Below are positions 1 through 9,137 of a stretch of DNA of 64,000 nt, in pieces. Made by a program: the position numbers and the translations under genes. Origin of the DNA: Oscillospiraceae bacterium (GTDB taxonomy: Bacteria; Bacillota; Clostridia; Saccharofermentanales; Saccharofermentanaceae); contig CACYMP010000002.1 in the NCBI GenBank assembly GCA_902775565.1, positions 155,834 through 219,833 of the forward strand, in the 5' to 3' direction. How positions within the stretch are numbered: position 1 is the stretch's first letter; the number at the start of each line of letters is the position of its first letter. The notes under the pieces are model-generated. The model searched no databases and was not told where the DNA came from. It worked only from the letters and a program-made list of their open reading frames with translations.

Positions 1-9
1 TTCAGGAAC

Positions 10-1224
10 ATGCACGCGGAGAGCGGTGCTTCGTTCATCATGAACATGGTCCAGCAGAACTTCTGGAAATTCATCTTGAGCTACTCGTCCGCATTCCTCG
101 GAATGATGCTCGTCATATTAGGTCTTTTCCAGTCCAAGCGTCCCATGAAGATGATCGAGACGATCGCGCTCGGAACCATGACCATCATCCTTGCCCTTTA
201 TACGCATACGGGAACGCACATCATGTTCCTCGTAACCCGCAACCCGGCGATAATGAGACTTATAGAGCACATCTGCCTCGCGCTTTTGCCTGCGCCCGCC
301 ATGATCTTTTTCGCGGCCATCACCGAGAACCTGAACTCGCATCTGGTCAAGATTATCCTCTGGCTCGTCTCAGGCAACTTCCTGCTCTGCCTTTTCTGTC
401 TGGTCTTCGGTATAACGGATTTCGCAAACCTGCTTGTCCTCTCACACACCATCATCGCGATCGCCATCGGTTTCATGGTATTCATGTTCGTCAGAGAGGT
501 GAAGCTCGAAAATATTAAAGACAACCGCTACCGCTATATCCTGCTGGCTTTCAGCATCCTTTTCACGACCGGTCTCATAGACATCATCCGTTTCTATCTG
601 CCCGGCTGGGACGATGACACATCCGCCGCCACGAGGATCGGTCTTACGGTATTCTTTATCGTCCTTCTTGTTTATGAGACTACATCTCTTATCGATACCA
701 ACCGCCGCAGCGTTGAGTCCGACATCCAGGCAAGGCTCGCGAGAGTCGACGGCCTGACAGGGCTTTCCAACCGTCTGGCATTCAACGAGTGCGAAGACGT
801 CCTCCAGAACGGTGAATCAGGCAAGTGTCTGTTAGTCCAGTTCGACGTCAACGATCTCAAGAAAGTCAACGACAAGTACGGTCACCTCGAAGGCGACAGG
901 CGCATCCTGGCCGCCGCGGAAGCCATCAAATCAACGTTCGGCACCTTCACCGGCACATGGTGCTTCAGGACCGGCGGTGACGAATTCATGGCCATCATGA
1001 CGGGCACCAATGTCGAAAAGGATTACGAGAAAGCTTTAGAGCAGTTCGAGGCATATATCGAGGAATACAACAAGACCGAGAAGCCTGAAGTGCCCCTCTC
1101 GATCCCTTGCGGAATGGCTGTCTATGAGAGCGGAAAAGGCACCAGCCTGGTTGGAGCCGAGCGCCTCGCAGACGACCGTATGTACGCCCGCAAGACCGAA
1201 CTAAAAGAACAGAATTCAAATTGA
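10..1224 (+). CDS. Membrane diguanylate cyclase (7TM-GGDEF), possibly 5'-truncated
   Basis: Predicted to make the second messenger cyclic di-GMP from two GTP at the inner face of the membrane. Residues ~20-230 form about seven hydrophobic helices. A short linker follows, then a GGDEF domain (~245-400) with the signature GGDEF intact at 322-326 and the metal-binding segment FDVNDLKKVND at 278-288. The usual inhibitory I-site (RxxD five residues upstream) is absent; that stretch reads GTWC, so product inhibition at this site is not expected. The reading frame is open to the window edge and no clear ribosome site precedes the first ATG, so the true start may lie outside. ATG 40 is another possibility. 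It ends just before the palindrome array at 1253. Confidence 0.88.
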   Translation: MHAESGASFIMNMVQQNFWKFILSYSSAFLGMMLVILGLFQSKRPMKMIETIALGTMTIILALYTHTGTHIMFLVTRNPAIMRLIEHICLALLPAPAMIFFAAITENLNSHLVKIILWLVSGNFLLCLFCLVFGITDFANLLVLSHTIIAIAIGFMVFMFVREVKLENIKDNRYRYILLAFSILFTTGLIDIIRFYLPGWDDDTSAATRIGLTVFFIVLLVYETTSLIDTNRRSVESDIQARLARVDGLTGLSNRLAFNECEDVLQNGESGKCLLVQFDVNDLKKVNDKYGHLEGDRRILAAAEAIKSTFGTFTGTWCFRTGGDEFMAIMTGTNVEKDYEKALEQFEAYIEEYNKTEKPEVPLSIPCGMAVYESGKGTSLVGAERLADDRMYARKTELKEQNSN

Positions 1225-1252
1225 GTTCTTTGAATTACCTTTGATTGAAACG

Positions 1253-1444
1253 AACTACCGCCAAGAATGAGATAAAGGGCATTTTTGACGGTAGTTTTTT
1301 GCTGATATACAACGATCTGACAACAAAAATACCGTCAAAACAGACGAAAACCCGTTTTTAGTCGGTATTTTCTGCTTTTGGAGCCGCCGGATGCTCTAAA
1401 AACTACCGTCAAAATCTCCAGTCTGCTGCTTTTTGTCGGTAGTC
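1253..1444. repeat. Palindromic repeat array, 3 units, 74-bp period (ACTACCGTCAAAA family)
   Basis: Three 44-bp imperfect palindromes start at 1253, 1327 and 1401, an exact 74-bp period with 30-bp gaps. Each begins with a version of ACTACCGTCAAAA and ends with its inverse (arms 1253-1264/1285-1296, 1326-1334/1363-1371, 1402-1414/1431-1443). The ~20-nt centres and the 30-nt gaps differ between units. The array fills the gap between two convergent genes. The first hairpin is followed by six T and may also terminate the upstream gene. Confidence 0.85.
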
Positions 1445-1455
1445 CGTTTGGCACC

Positions 1456-1640
1456 GACAGATAAGATTTGCATTTTTGCGTTTTTTATCTGTCATTTTTC
1501 CGGAAGAAAGCCTCATCTGAACTCTCTATGACGGATAAGAAATGTCTTTTCTTGATTCTTATCTGTCGTTTGACTGTTAACGGTATACCAGAAGTCCAAA
1601 AATGACGGATAAAATCGATATTTCTTTCAAATTATCCGTA
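1456..1640. repeat. Palindromic repeat array, 3 units, 74-bp period (GACGGATAA family)
   Basis: This second array directly follows the first but uses another core word. Inverted pairs are 1456-1464/1485-1493, 1530-1541/1556-1567 and 1605-1612/1632-1639 (GACRGATAA ... TTATCYGTC). The units start at 1456, 1530 and 1604, again exactly 74 bp apart. On the minus strand the last hairpin is followed by a short T-run and could terminate the convergent ABC gene. No coding potential was seen. Confidence 0.85.
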
Positions 1641-1683
1641 CAGCAGCCCAAACCGGCGCCCCATTGCCAGCAAAAGCTTAATA

Positions 1684-4600
1684 TCACTCAGACCTCAGCG
1701 CCGTGACAGGATCCTGCTTTGACGCGGTCTTTGAAGGGATGATGCCTCCGATGAGCGTAAGGATAACGCTTAAGAAAACGAGCGCTATACCCGCAAGCGG
1801 CGGAAGGGCGGCGCTTACGGCTTCAGTCTCGCCGATCTTATGTATGAGGTAGTTGCCGGGTATAAGCAGTATCAAAGAGATGCCGACGCCAAGGAGTCCG
1901 GCCAGGAAGCCCGTGATGATGGTCTCGGCATTGAATACCTGCGCGACGTTCATCTTAGATGCACCCATGGCACGCAGGATACCTATCTCTTTGCGCCTCT
2001 CAAGAACGCTGATATATGTGATGACGCCGATCATGATCGATGATACGACGAGCGAGATCGCAACGAACGCGATGAGGACATAGGAGATGGTGTTGATTAT
2101 CTTTGTGACCGACTTCATCAGCGCTCCAACGATATCCGTATAAGTAATGGACTTGTCTTCATCCTTGGCTTCTTCGGCGGCCTTGTTGTAATCCTCGATT
2201 ATCCTGACTATCTTGTCCTTGCTCTCGAAATCCTTGGGGTAAATGGTTATCGAGCTCAGGTCATCCGCTTTGCAGTAGCCGAAAGATGTGAGATTGGCGT
2301 CAGCTGACGTCTTGTTGCCGCCCATCATCTCGGCCATGAACGACTCCATCTGCGACTGGTCCATGTTCATCTTGAAAGCGCCCGCTATCGCGTCCTGGTC
2401 AACGATCAGGGCGCCGCCGATATTGGAGAACGTGTCCTTGAGCGCATTCGCGACATTCTTTCCGATCTGCAGCGCAACCTTCTTGAAGATCTTCTTCATC
2501 GCGCCGCCGATCTGTGTGCCCATCGACTGCGACATCGAATTGACGTTCTTTGATACCTGCTTCATTATGCTGTCGGTATTTACCGCCTTCATCGCGCCGT
2601 TGGTGATGAGCTTGGAACCCTCTTTCGAGCTTGCGTAGGCAGCGAAAGACTTGGCAAGGAGTGACGGGTCCGGTGCGTTATGCTCTTTCGCATATTTCTG
2701 GTATCCGTTCATCAGAGCCTTAACAAACGCGGACATCTGCTTATCGGAGATCTTTACGTTGCCGATTATCTCATCCGTCACGGCATTGAACTGTTTCTGC
2801 GCGAGCTTCCTGCCCTCATCGGTGTTCAGATACTGTGACATATACTGTGTAAGGTTGCCTGATGAGAGGTCTAATCCCTGCTTTGCGGCATACTCCGCAA
2901 ATCCGTCCATGATGGCGGTCTCAGCCTTCTTGACGGCCTTCTGCGATACATCGCCGACGCTGTCCTTGATTATCTTTGTTATCTGCTCGCGGATCAGCGC
3001 CTTGCCTTCGGAAGAGTTCATATAGGCGTTGAAAGCGTCAGGCATTTTCGCGTAATCGGTCTTAGGATCCTTTGCTGCATAAGCAAGATATCCGTTCATT
3101 ACATTGGTAACGAGCTTGCCGAGTTCATCGTAATTTATATCGAGCTTAACGTTCTTGAGGAGCTTGGAAATGTCCTTTGAACTCATCTTGGGCATTGCGT
3201 TTGCGAGCTCTTTGGAAAAGTCGATCCCGTTAAGGTCTGTAAGCTTGTTCTTGTCGAATTTCAACGCTTTCTCATCGAACTTGAAGGCGTCCTTCATCTT
3301 GTCCTCATCGACCGAGAAAAGCTCTCCCATATCGAAGTCGTCGTTCTCGTCATCGAATCTGACACCGGTAAGAACGTTGGTCTCACGGTCCTTGAGCTGT
3401 GCCTTGACCACAGGTGCCTGCTCAGACTTCTCGCGAAGTTCCTCGATCAGGTTCTTGCCGTAGTAGATGCCGGAACTGAGCATCTGGATATCCTCGCCGT
3501 CCTTGGGCTGAACGATGCCGACGATCTTCAGGTCGCGCGCATCCTTAAGGACGCCTTTCATGAACTTGGAGTCCTTTCTCATGTCGGAATAGATGTTGTG
3601 TGTCTCATCGTATTTGTAGAACTCAAACGCGGGAACGACCTTGAAGATCTTGTCCATGAACGCGCTGTAAGGCCATGTGTATTTCTCCTGGTCGGATGTG
3701 ACAGTCTTTCCGTTTGTGAAATCGTCGATCATCTTATCGAGTTCTTTTCTGTCGCGGAGCCCGAAAACATAGATTATGTAATCGCTGACGCTTCCGTTGG
3801 AGGAGAGCACGAGCACGGCCTCGTTTGAGTTTTGAGGCCATCTTCCCGTCTTGATATCGTACTGGTTTACGTAAAGGTCATCGTTTTCGGGGAGCTCGAA
3901 AAACACGTTCATCGTATATGCGGATGTAAACATCGAAGACGATGACATGCCCATTGAAGAGAAATCCTCGTTCGGATTGACCTGTCTGTAGTCGCCGGTC
4001 TTGGCCGTATAATCGAAGATCTGGGGCTGGATGGAATACTTGTACTCGATCCCATTCGTGAGGTCATAGATCTCGGGCGTATTCTCGTCGAAATGATTCT
4101 TGAGCGAGATGAGATCGTTGCTCTTGAACGTCGAAAGGATCTGCGACACGCTCGGGATCTCCGTGATCATGCCGGGCTCGGCGGACTTCCACGAATCGGT
4201 GTTGACCATCATGAGCTGCATCAAAGACACAGACGAGCTTTCTATCTGTAGCGGATATTGGGACAATGTCTTTTTCTCGGTGTCATCTATGTACTTGTTG
4301 ACGCCGTTCGAAAGAGACATTATCAGTGCGATTCCTATGATGCCGATCGAGCCCGCGAATGCGACTAATATAGTCCTCGTCTTCTTTGTCAGGAGGTTGT
4401 TGAAGCTAAGCGCAAGAGCCGTGAAAAAGCTCATCGACGCTTTGCCGAGCCGCTTATGCACGGGTGCTTTGAGCACGGAATCCTCAACCTTATAAGGATC
4501 GCTGTCATCAATGATCTTGCCGTCTTTGACCCTTACGATCCTGGTCGCGTACTGTTCGGCGAGTTCGGGGTTATGCGTGACCATTACAACGAGCCTGTCC

Positions 4601-5166
4601 TTGGCTACGTTCTTGAGCAGATCCATTACCTGCACGCTGGTATCGGAATCCAGAGCTCCTGTGGGCTCGTCCGCAAGAAGGATATCGGGGTCGTTCACGA
4701 GCGCTCTGGCGATCGCGACACGCTGCATCTGGCCGCCTGACATCTGGTTCGGCTTCTTGTGGGCCTGTTCCTTAAGACCGACCTGCTCGAGTGCCGCCAG
4801 TGCTTTGGCGCGCTTCTCCTTGCCGTTAAGGCCCGAGATGGTAAGCGCGAGCTCAACGTTCGCGAGAACGGTCTGGTGCGGGATGAGGTTATAGCTCTGG
4901 AAAACGAAGCCTATAGTGTGGTTTCTGTAGGCATCCCAGTCCCTGTCCCTGTATTTCTTGGTGGATACCCCGTTGATGACAAGGTCGCCCGAATCGTAGC
5001 GGTCTAAGCCTCCGATGATGTTGAGGAGCGTGGTCTTTCCCGAGCCCGAAGGTCCCAAGATGGCGACAAACTCATTGTCACGCAGATTAAGAGACACTCC
5101 GTCGAGCGCCTTTTGAACAAGCGAACCTGTCCTGTATTCTTTGCGTATATCTTTGATCTGAAGCAT
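1684..5166 (-). CDS. ABC transporter ATPase fused to FtsX-type permease (MacB-like)
   Basis: A 1160-aa one-chain exporter half. The N-terminal ATPase has Walker A GPSGSGKT (38-45), signature MSGGQ (142-146), Walker B DILLADE (161-167) and H-loop His198. One membrane helix follows (~265-287), then a very large outward-facing domain (~290-1030, rich in Lys/Asp and helices), then three C-terminal helices of the FtsX permease domain (~1035-1155). MacB/LolD-type systems couple ATP hydrolysis to mechanical work on extracytoplasmic substrates, often peptides or lipids. The outer domain is several times larger than in MacB, so the substrate is unknown. Start ATG 5166 is preceded by GGAG at a good distance. 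It appears monocistronic. Confidence 0.9.
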   Translation of the reverse strand: MLQIKDIRKEYRTGSLVQKALDGVSLNLRDNEFVAILGPSGSGKTTLLNIIGGLDRYDSGDLVINGVSTKKYRDRDWDAYRNHTIGFVFQSYNLIPHQTVLANVELALTISGLNGKEKRAKALAALEQVGLKEQAHKKPNQMSGGQMQRVAIARALVNDPDILLADEPTGALDSDTSVQVMDLLKNVAKDRLVVMVTHNPELAEQYATRIVRVKDGKIIDDSDPYKVEDSVLKAPVHKRLGKASMSFFTALALSFNNLLTKKTRTILVAFAGSIGIIGIALIMSLSNGVNKYIDDTEKKTLSQYPLQIESSSVSLMQLMMVNTDSWKSAEPGMITEIPSVSQILSTFKSNDLISLKNHFDENTPEIYDLTNGIEYKYSIQPQIFDYTAKTGDYRQVNPNEDFSSMGMSSSSMFTSAYTMNVFFELPENDDLYVNQYDIKTGRWPQNSNEAVLVLSSNGSVSDYIIYVFGLRDRKELDKMIDDFTNGKTVTSDQEKYTWPYSAFMDKIFKVVPAFEFYKYDETHNIYSDMRKDSKFMKGVLKDARDLKIVGIVQPKDGEDIQMLSSGIYYGKNLIEELREKSEQAPVVKAQLKDRETNVLTGVRFDDENDDFDMGELFSVDEDKMKDAFKFDEKALKFDKNKLTDLNGIDFSKELANAMPKMSSKDISKLLKNVKLDINYDELGKLVTNVMNGYLAYAAKDPKTDYAKMPDAFNAYMNSSEGKALIREQITKIIKDSVGDVSQKAVKKAETAIMDGFAEYAAKQGLDLSSGNLTQYMSQYLNTDEGRKLAQKQFNAVTDEIIGNVKISDKQMSAFVKALMNGYQKYAKEHNAPDPSLLAKSFAAYASSKEGSKLITNGAMKAVNTDSIMKQVSKNVNSMSQSMGTQIGGAMKKIFKKVALQIGKNVANALKDTFSNIGGALIVDQDAIAGAFKMNMDQSQMESFMAEMMGGNKTSADANLTSFGYCKADDLSSITIYPKDFESKDKIVRIIEDYNKAAEEAKDEDKSITYTDIVGALMKSVTKIINTISYVLIAFVAISLVVSSIMIGVITYISVLERRKEIGILRAMGASKMNVAQVFNAETIITGFLAGLLGVGISLILLIPGNYLIHKIGETEAVSAALPPLAGIALVFLSVILTLIGGIIPSKTASKQDPVTALRSE

Positions 5167-5210
5167 GATCCGTCTCCGGAAGTTTCCTATATAGATCTAT
5201 CCCGAAATAG

Positions 5211-5242
5211 ATTATACACGCGAAAATAAACAGGTGTTTATT
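5211..5242 (-). promoter_or_regulatory. -10 box and palindromic operator of the ABC transporter gene
   Basis: On the minus strand TATAAT (5216-5211) lies 44 bp before the ABC start. An 18-bp inverted repeat, AATAAACA-GG-TGTTTATT (5225-5242), covers the place where the -35 box would be, and no good TTGACA is present. This is the layout of a promoter with a repressor or activator site at -35. The regulator is not identifiable. Confidence 0.5.
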
Positions 5243-5250
5243 AAATAATG

Positions 5251-5940
5251 CTAATTTTTCTGCGTTTCTGTCTTAATCGTTTCAGCTTTATTGATAGTCC
5301 TGGAATGGACGCGCCTTGTCTTGGGCTTCGCGTTCTGCTGCTTTTGTTCGGACTTTTGCTCAGGTTTCTGCTCCGTTTTCTGCCCGTTCTTTTCGGCAGG
5401 GGCAGAATCAGGCTTCCTTGAAAGAGTTTTTTTGCGGGGCTTTTGAGCCGGAGCCGCCTTTGGCTGCTCTTCGTCCTTTTGGGCAGGCTGGGACTTAACC
5501 TTTTCGTCTCCTGTCTTCTGCTGCGGCTTGGACTGTTTCTGCCTCTCGCCGCAGAAATTGCCGTTCTCGGCATCCTTTATGGAGACTGCCCTGTAAACGT
5601 TATTGAATCCGCGCTTTTTGATCTGAGTGATCGCGGGATCGTAGCCGTGATCCGCCGATATGATGATAAACTTGGGAACCGGCGTCATGCCCGCCCTTTT
5701 CGTGCAGTCGATAGTCAGGTCGGCCAAAAGCTGAAAATCCAGAGCGTTCTTCGTTCCGGTAACTACATCTTCGATGGCGACAGTCGGCTTGGCGTTCATG
5801 AGCGTCTTGATGTCATTGAACTTCATCTGGTCGGATCCGCCCTTCGCGAAGATCTTCACGGTATCGCCCAAGGGCAGTGTATCAATGCCCTTGAGGCCCG
5901 CGGTCTTCACGTTCTCGAAATCGATGTAGTAATAGTTCAT
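5251..5940 (-). CDS. PIN-like/NYN-type domain protein with basic tail
   Basis: The N-terminus (YYYIDFENV) and the segment around residues 95-120 (PKFIIISADHGYDPAI) resemble PIN-like/NYN RNase-fold proteins, where acidic residues bind metal; Asp7 and Glu9 would be candidates. Residues ~130-229 are a low-complexity tail rich in Lys, Gln, Pro and Arg, which could bind nucleic acid. Nuclease activity is inferred, not shown. The start is set by GAGGT six bases upstream. The preceding gene ends only 7 bp away, so both are probably on one mRNA. Confidence 0.6.
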   Translation of the reverse strand: MNYYYIDFENVKTAGLKGIDTLPLGDTVKIFAKGGSDQMKFNDIKTLMNAKPTVAIEDVVTGTKNALDFQLLADLTIDCTKRAGMTPVPKFIIISADHGYDPAITQIKKRGFNNVYRAVSIKDAENGNFCGERQKQSKPQQKTGDEKVKSQPAQKDEEQPKAAPAQKPRKKTLSRKPDSAPAEKNGQKTEQKPEQKSEQKQQNAKPKTRRVHSRTINKAETIKTETQKN

Positions 5941-5947
5941 GCTTACC

Positions 5948-7348
5948 TCACCAAGACAGCTTGTTGTAAGTCCAGGGGTACCTCATAAAGAATTCCGAAG
6001 TGAACTTCTCCTTGTCGTAAGGACGGCACTCGATTCTCCTGACAGTCTTCAGCAAGGGCCTTACCGCCCTTTCGATGTTCTTGCTGTTCATATCGTACTT
6101 TTCCTTGGGGCAGTCGATGATGACGACGTAAGCCTTCTCGTTGGGATCGTCAGCAGCGACGATCATGACGATGCACATCTTGGCGATGTCGGCATGTGTA
6201 TCGCCGAATTTCTTAACCGCCGCCTCAACGAGGTTATATTCGGCACCCGGAATGGGGCTGGTGACGTTATATTCTCTTACTCTCTGCGCAGGCTGTTCGG
6301 GTGTATCCTTGGGAACGAATTTCTCCGCCATCTTGCTCTCGCCGAAAAGCGCATGGAACTGGACGGTCTTTGTCGCCGTGGTCAGAGCCTGCTTGGGGAG
6401 CGCGAAAATGACAGGGCCCATGGGATCGACCACGCATCCGCCGTGAAGGTCGTCTCTTGCGATGCTGCAGAGCTGTGCGAAATCCATCTTGATGGCGCTG
6501 TTGAATCCGCCTGTTTTCGCGAGCACACCCTTATGCTTCTCAAAAGCCTGGAAACTCGAGAATGCGGGAAGCATGGGAAGGTCTCCCGAATTCTCGGAAC
6601 GCATGCCGGCGAAAGTGACCTTTCTCTGGCTGCCCGAACCGCCGGAGACTTTGGCAGGGATAGCGAATTCCGTCGTCATGGCGGCATTCATAAGCTGTCC
6701 GATGAACTCCTGCTCATCCTGATATCTGGAGAATTCGCAGAGCATCGCAGGGAGACGGATGCCGTCGGATCTGCCCTCTTCCTCGGGAAGATTGGTCAGG
6801 ATCGAATAAGTCATGACCCTTGCCTCATTCTGCTCGTCAGGGGAAGCCGCATCCTTGAAATCGCCCTTGGAAAGCTCGATCTCGACTCTCTCGTCAGATG
6901 CTTCGTCGATCATCACGCGGTCATCGTTCCAGATGGCGTTTACGGTAACTTTGTTGAGTGAATCAAGACCTGACAGGACCTGGATCTCCATGCCCTTGCT
7001 TATCTTTCCGCGGAGGATTCCGGTAACGATCTCATCGCCTTCGATGACGGGCTCTGTCGTATAGACATTGGCTTCGACCATCATGAAGAAACGCTGCTCT
7101 CCCGTCCTTGCGGGGAACATCTGCAGAACGTCAGCGGCTGCGGTGGCAGACTTTTCCATGTCTGCCGCGATCTTGCTCTTGTATTTCTCCTGCTCGGCCT
7201 CGCGTGCCGCGTTCCTGGCCTTGCGTTCCTCTTCTTCCTCCTGGCGTGCCTGGAGGATTATATCCATCTCCTTGGAACCGGAAGACGCTTCAGCGTTCTG
7301 TTCCGCGGGTTTATTCTCATCTTGCTTTTTCTTTCCGAAAAGTGCCAT
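5948..7348 (-). CDS. SseB-domain protein with charged N-terminus, function unknown
   Basis: A 466-aa soluble protein. Residues ~1-70 are strongly charged and probably coiled coil (EEEEERKARNAAREAEQEKY). Residues ~88-165 look like a small beta-barrel of the EF-Tu domain-2 type. From ~215 to 330 it resembles the SseB N-terminal domain, including the characteristic VVDPMGPVIFALPKQ stretch, and ~370-430 resembles the SseB C-terminal domain. SseB-like domains are common in uncharacterised Firmicute proteins, and the name does not imply type III secretion here. It is the first gene of a pair with the PIN-like protein. No signal peptide or membrane segment was seen. Confidence 0.6.
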   Translation of the reverse strand: MALFGKKKQDENKPAEQNAEASSGSKEMDIILQARQEEEEERKARNAAREAEQEKYKSKIAADMEKSATAAADVLQMFPARTGEQRFFMMVEANVYTTEPVIEGDEIVTGILRGKISKGMEIQVLSGLDSLNKVTVNAIWNDDRVMIDEASDERVEIELSKGDFKDAASPDEQNEARVMTYSILTNLPEEEGRSDGIRLPAMLCEFSRYQDEQEFIGQLMNAAMTTEFAIPAKVSGGSGSQRKVTFAGMRSENSGDLPMLPAFSSFQAFEKHKGVLAKTGGFNSAIKMDFAQLCSIARDDLHGGCVVDPMGPVIFALPKQALTTATKTVQFHALFGESKMAEKFVPKDTPEQPAQRVREYNVTSPIPGAEYNLVEAAVKKFGDTHADIAKMCIVMIVAADDPNEKAYVVIIDCPKEKYDMNSKNIERAVRPLLKTVRRIECRPYDKEKFTSEFFMRYPWTYNKLSW

Positions 7349-7406
7349 TAATCAGGTCCCCTTTATTTAAAATCAAGAAAGATTATAACACGGCACGCCT
7401 GTTTTG

Positions 7407-8984
7407 CTACCAGGTCGGCTCGACAATGACCGCTGCGCCTTTGACATAGGTCCAGAGGATCGCGTAATAAGCGGCCGACATGACGAAGAATGCGATGCAA
7501 AGAAGTCTTAATCCCTTGCCGGGAAGCTTTTCGCAGGGCTTTGATCCCGACAGCAGCGCTATTGCGAAGACGCCTGTCAGCAGGGCCGGGAAATCGTATC
7601 TGAAATCCTGTGAGCATATTGCAGGATATTTAAGCGAGAATACTATTGTCGAGACTATCTCCGCGACGAAAAGGATCACGAGCGCTATCTCTTCTGTCAC
7701 CGATCCCCGTTTCCTGATCGTTACCAGAAGATAAATGATGCCCGCAAACGAAAGGAATATCAGTGCCAGCGTTATAAGGAGCAGGAAATAACCCGTCAGC
7801 GTCATCAGCATGTCATCACGGCAGTTCTCATATTCGAAAAGCATCGTCTTGACCTGCGTGATGAAGATGTTGTAGTCCTGCTCGCCGTCAGAACCCATGT
7901 TGGTGAAATAATCCTCTATCGGGAATCCGTAAAACCCGAAAAGCCTTTCTTTCACGGTGAACCTGCTGATGTCCATGTGCTTGATATCCAGCTTTAACAC
8001 ATAACCCAACGGCGTGTTGTACCTGATGAGGTTTCTTATCGAATACCAAAGTCCCAAAGGCGCCGCGATCACTCCGAAAGAGGCAAGCTGACCAAACGTC
8101 TTAAGGCCCTTTTTCGCCCTGATGTCCTTTATAAACTTTGCGATGAACAGGAAGCCCATCGGGAATGCGATAAGTCCGACCGAGAGCTTTGTCATCATTC
8201 CGAAGCCCGTGAACAGCGCCGAGATTATTATGTCCTTCGTCTTCCCTTCCCCATACCATTTGAAGCCGTAGTAAAAGGCTCCGAAAAACAGCATGAGCGA
8301 CAGTATGTCATTGTTGACCGAGCCCGCGAAAAGCGTAATTGAGGGAAATGCCGCAAGGATCAGCGCCGCGTTTACCAGGCCCTTTCCTTTGATCCCCAAA
8401 AGCCTCAGCATCCTGAACATGTAATACTGGCAGCCGAATGAATAAAGCAATGTCAATGTCTGAAGACTCTCATAGTTGTGCGTTCCGGAAGGCAGGAACA
8501 ATTCATACACCTTAAGGAACATCGCGCAGACGAAATGATGGAACGGCGGATGGTAGAACTGGCCGTGCTTTGTAACGTCAAAATCGGGAAGGCTTAAGTG
8601 GTCCCTGATGTAGATGATATAGTCGGCATGACTGAATATGCGTCCGGTGTACCCGTCCCTGAAATCAGCGACGTCGTTCTGCCTTGCCGTCACATCCGTA
8701 TAGAGGATATAGCAGAGCCTTAGCCAGAATCCCGCCGTGAAAAGCAGCAGTATCAGCACGTCGTCGGTCAGTCTGCCCTTTGCCCTGAGTATGATCCCGG
8801 CAGTCAATATGACCGCAAATCCGGCGAGCATGATGGCAAAAGTCACATGATTATTCCCGATCTGATTACCCGTCAAAGCAAGCATCAGAACGGCTGTTAC
8901 TGCTGCGGGAATGCCCGGAAAACGTCTGAGAAAACCAACAGCCGGATTGCCGGAAGAGGTCGGGGTAATGCGCTTTTCGCCCAT
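7407..8984 (-). CDS. Multipass GT-C (GT39/ArnT-like) glycosyltransferase
   Basis: A 525-aa protein with about ten to eleven membrane helices. It has an outward loop containing FYHPPFHHF and an acidic segment near the first loop (NDVADFRDG), the pattern of lipid-linked-sugar glycosyltransferases of the PMT/ArnT superfamily. It probably transfers a sugar from a polyprenyl-phosphate donor outside the membrane. It is clearly paralogous to the gene at 53307-54863: both share the FYHPPFH motif, a NNDILS motif and a GFYGFPIEDYF-like segment. ATG 8984, preceded by GAAAGG, is preferred over an upstream in-frame TTG at 9044 that has no ribosome site. Acceptor unknown. Confidence 0.78.
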   Translation of the reverse strand: MGEKRITPTSSGNPAVGFLRRFPGIPAAVTAVLMLALTGNQIGNNHVTFAIMLAGFAVILTAGIILRAKGRLTDDVLILLLFTAGFWLRLCYILYTDVTARQNDVADFRDGYTGRIFSHADYIIYIRDHLSLPDFDVTKHGQFYHPPFHHFVCAMFLKVYELFLPSGTHNYESLQTLTLLYSFGCQYYMFRMLRLLGIKGKGLVNAALILAAFPSITLFAGSVNNDILSLMLFFGAFYYGFKWYGEGKTKDIIISALFTGFGMMTKLSVGLIAFPMGFLFIAKFIKDIRAKKGLKTFGQLASFGVIAAPLGLWYSIRNLIRYNTPLGYVLKLDIKHMDISRFTVKERLFGFYGFPIEDYFTNMGSDGEQDYNIFITQVKTMLFEYENCRDDMLMTLTGYFLLLITLALIFLSFAGIIYLLVTIRKRGSVTEEIALVILFVAEIVSTIVFSLKYPAICSQDFRYDFPALLTGVFAIALLSGSKPCEKLPGKGLRLLCIAFFVMSAAYYAILWTYVKGAAVIVEPTW

Positions 8985-9068
8985 CAGAAAATGCCTTTCA
9001 GGAAAAGATAATAAGATAATAACTGTGTCCCATACTGTTTTCAATATACCCTAAAAGCGTCCGTCTCT

Positions 9069-9097
9069 TTCAAAGAAGAACGGATTTCTGATATAAT
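9069..9097 (+). promoter_or_regulatory. Candidate sigma-A promoter for the 9138 gene
   Basis: TTCAAA (9069-9074), 17-bp spacer, perfect TATAAT (9092-9097). Predicted transcription start is near 9104. GGGGAG lies about 8 bases before ATG 9138. Confidence 0.6.
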
Positions 9098-9137
9098 TTT
9101 TTTGACTTTCAGGATCATCTTTTCGGGGAGAATAACT

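Noticed and set aside
5939..6961. 340-aa reading frame on the plus strand
   Set aside because: It lies antisense to the SseB-domain gene and matches nothing recognisable; the minus-strand frame has a ribosome site and domain content.
5948..7348. Type III secretion effector/regulator
   Set aside because: The SseB-type domain is widespread in Firmicutes without any secretion system, and no secretion genes are nearby.
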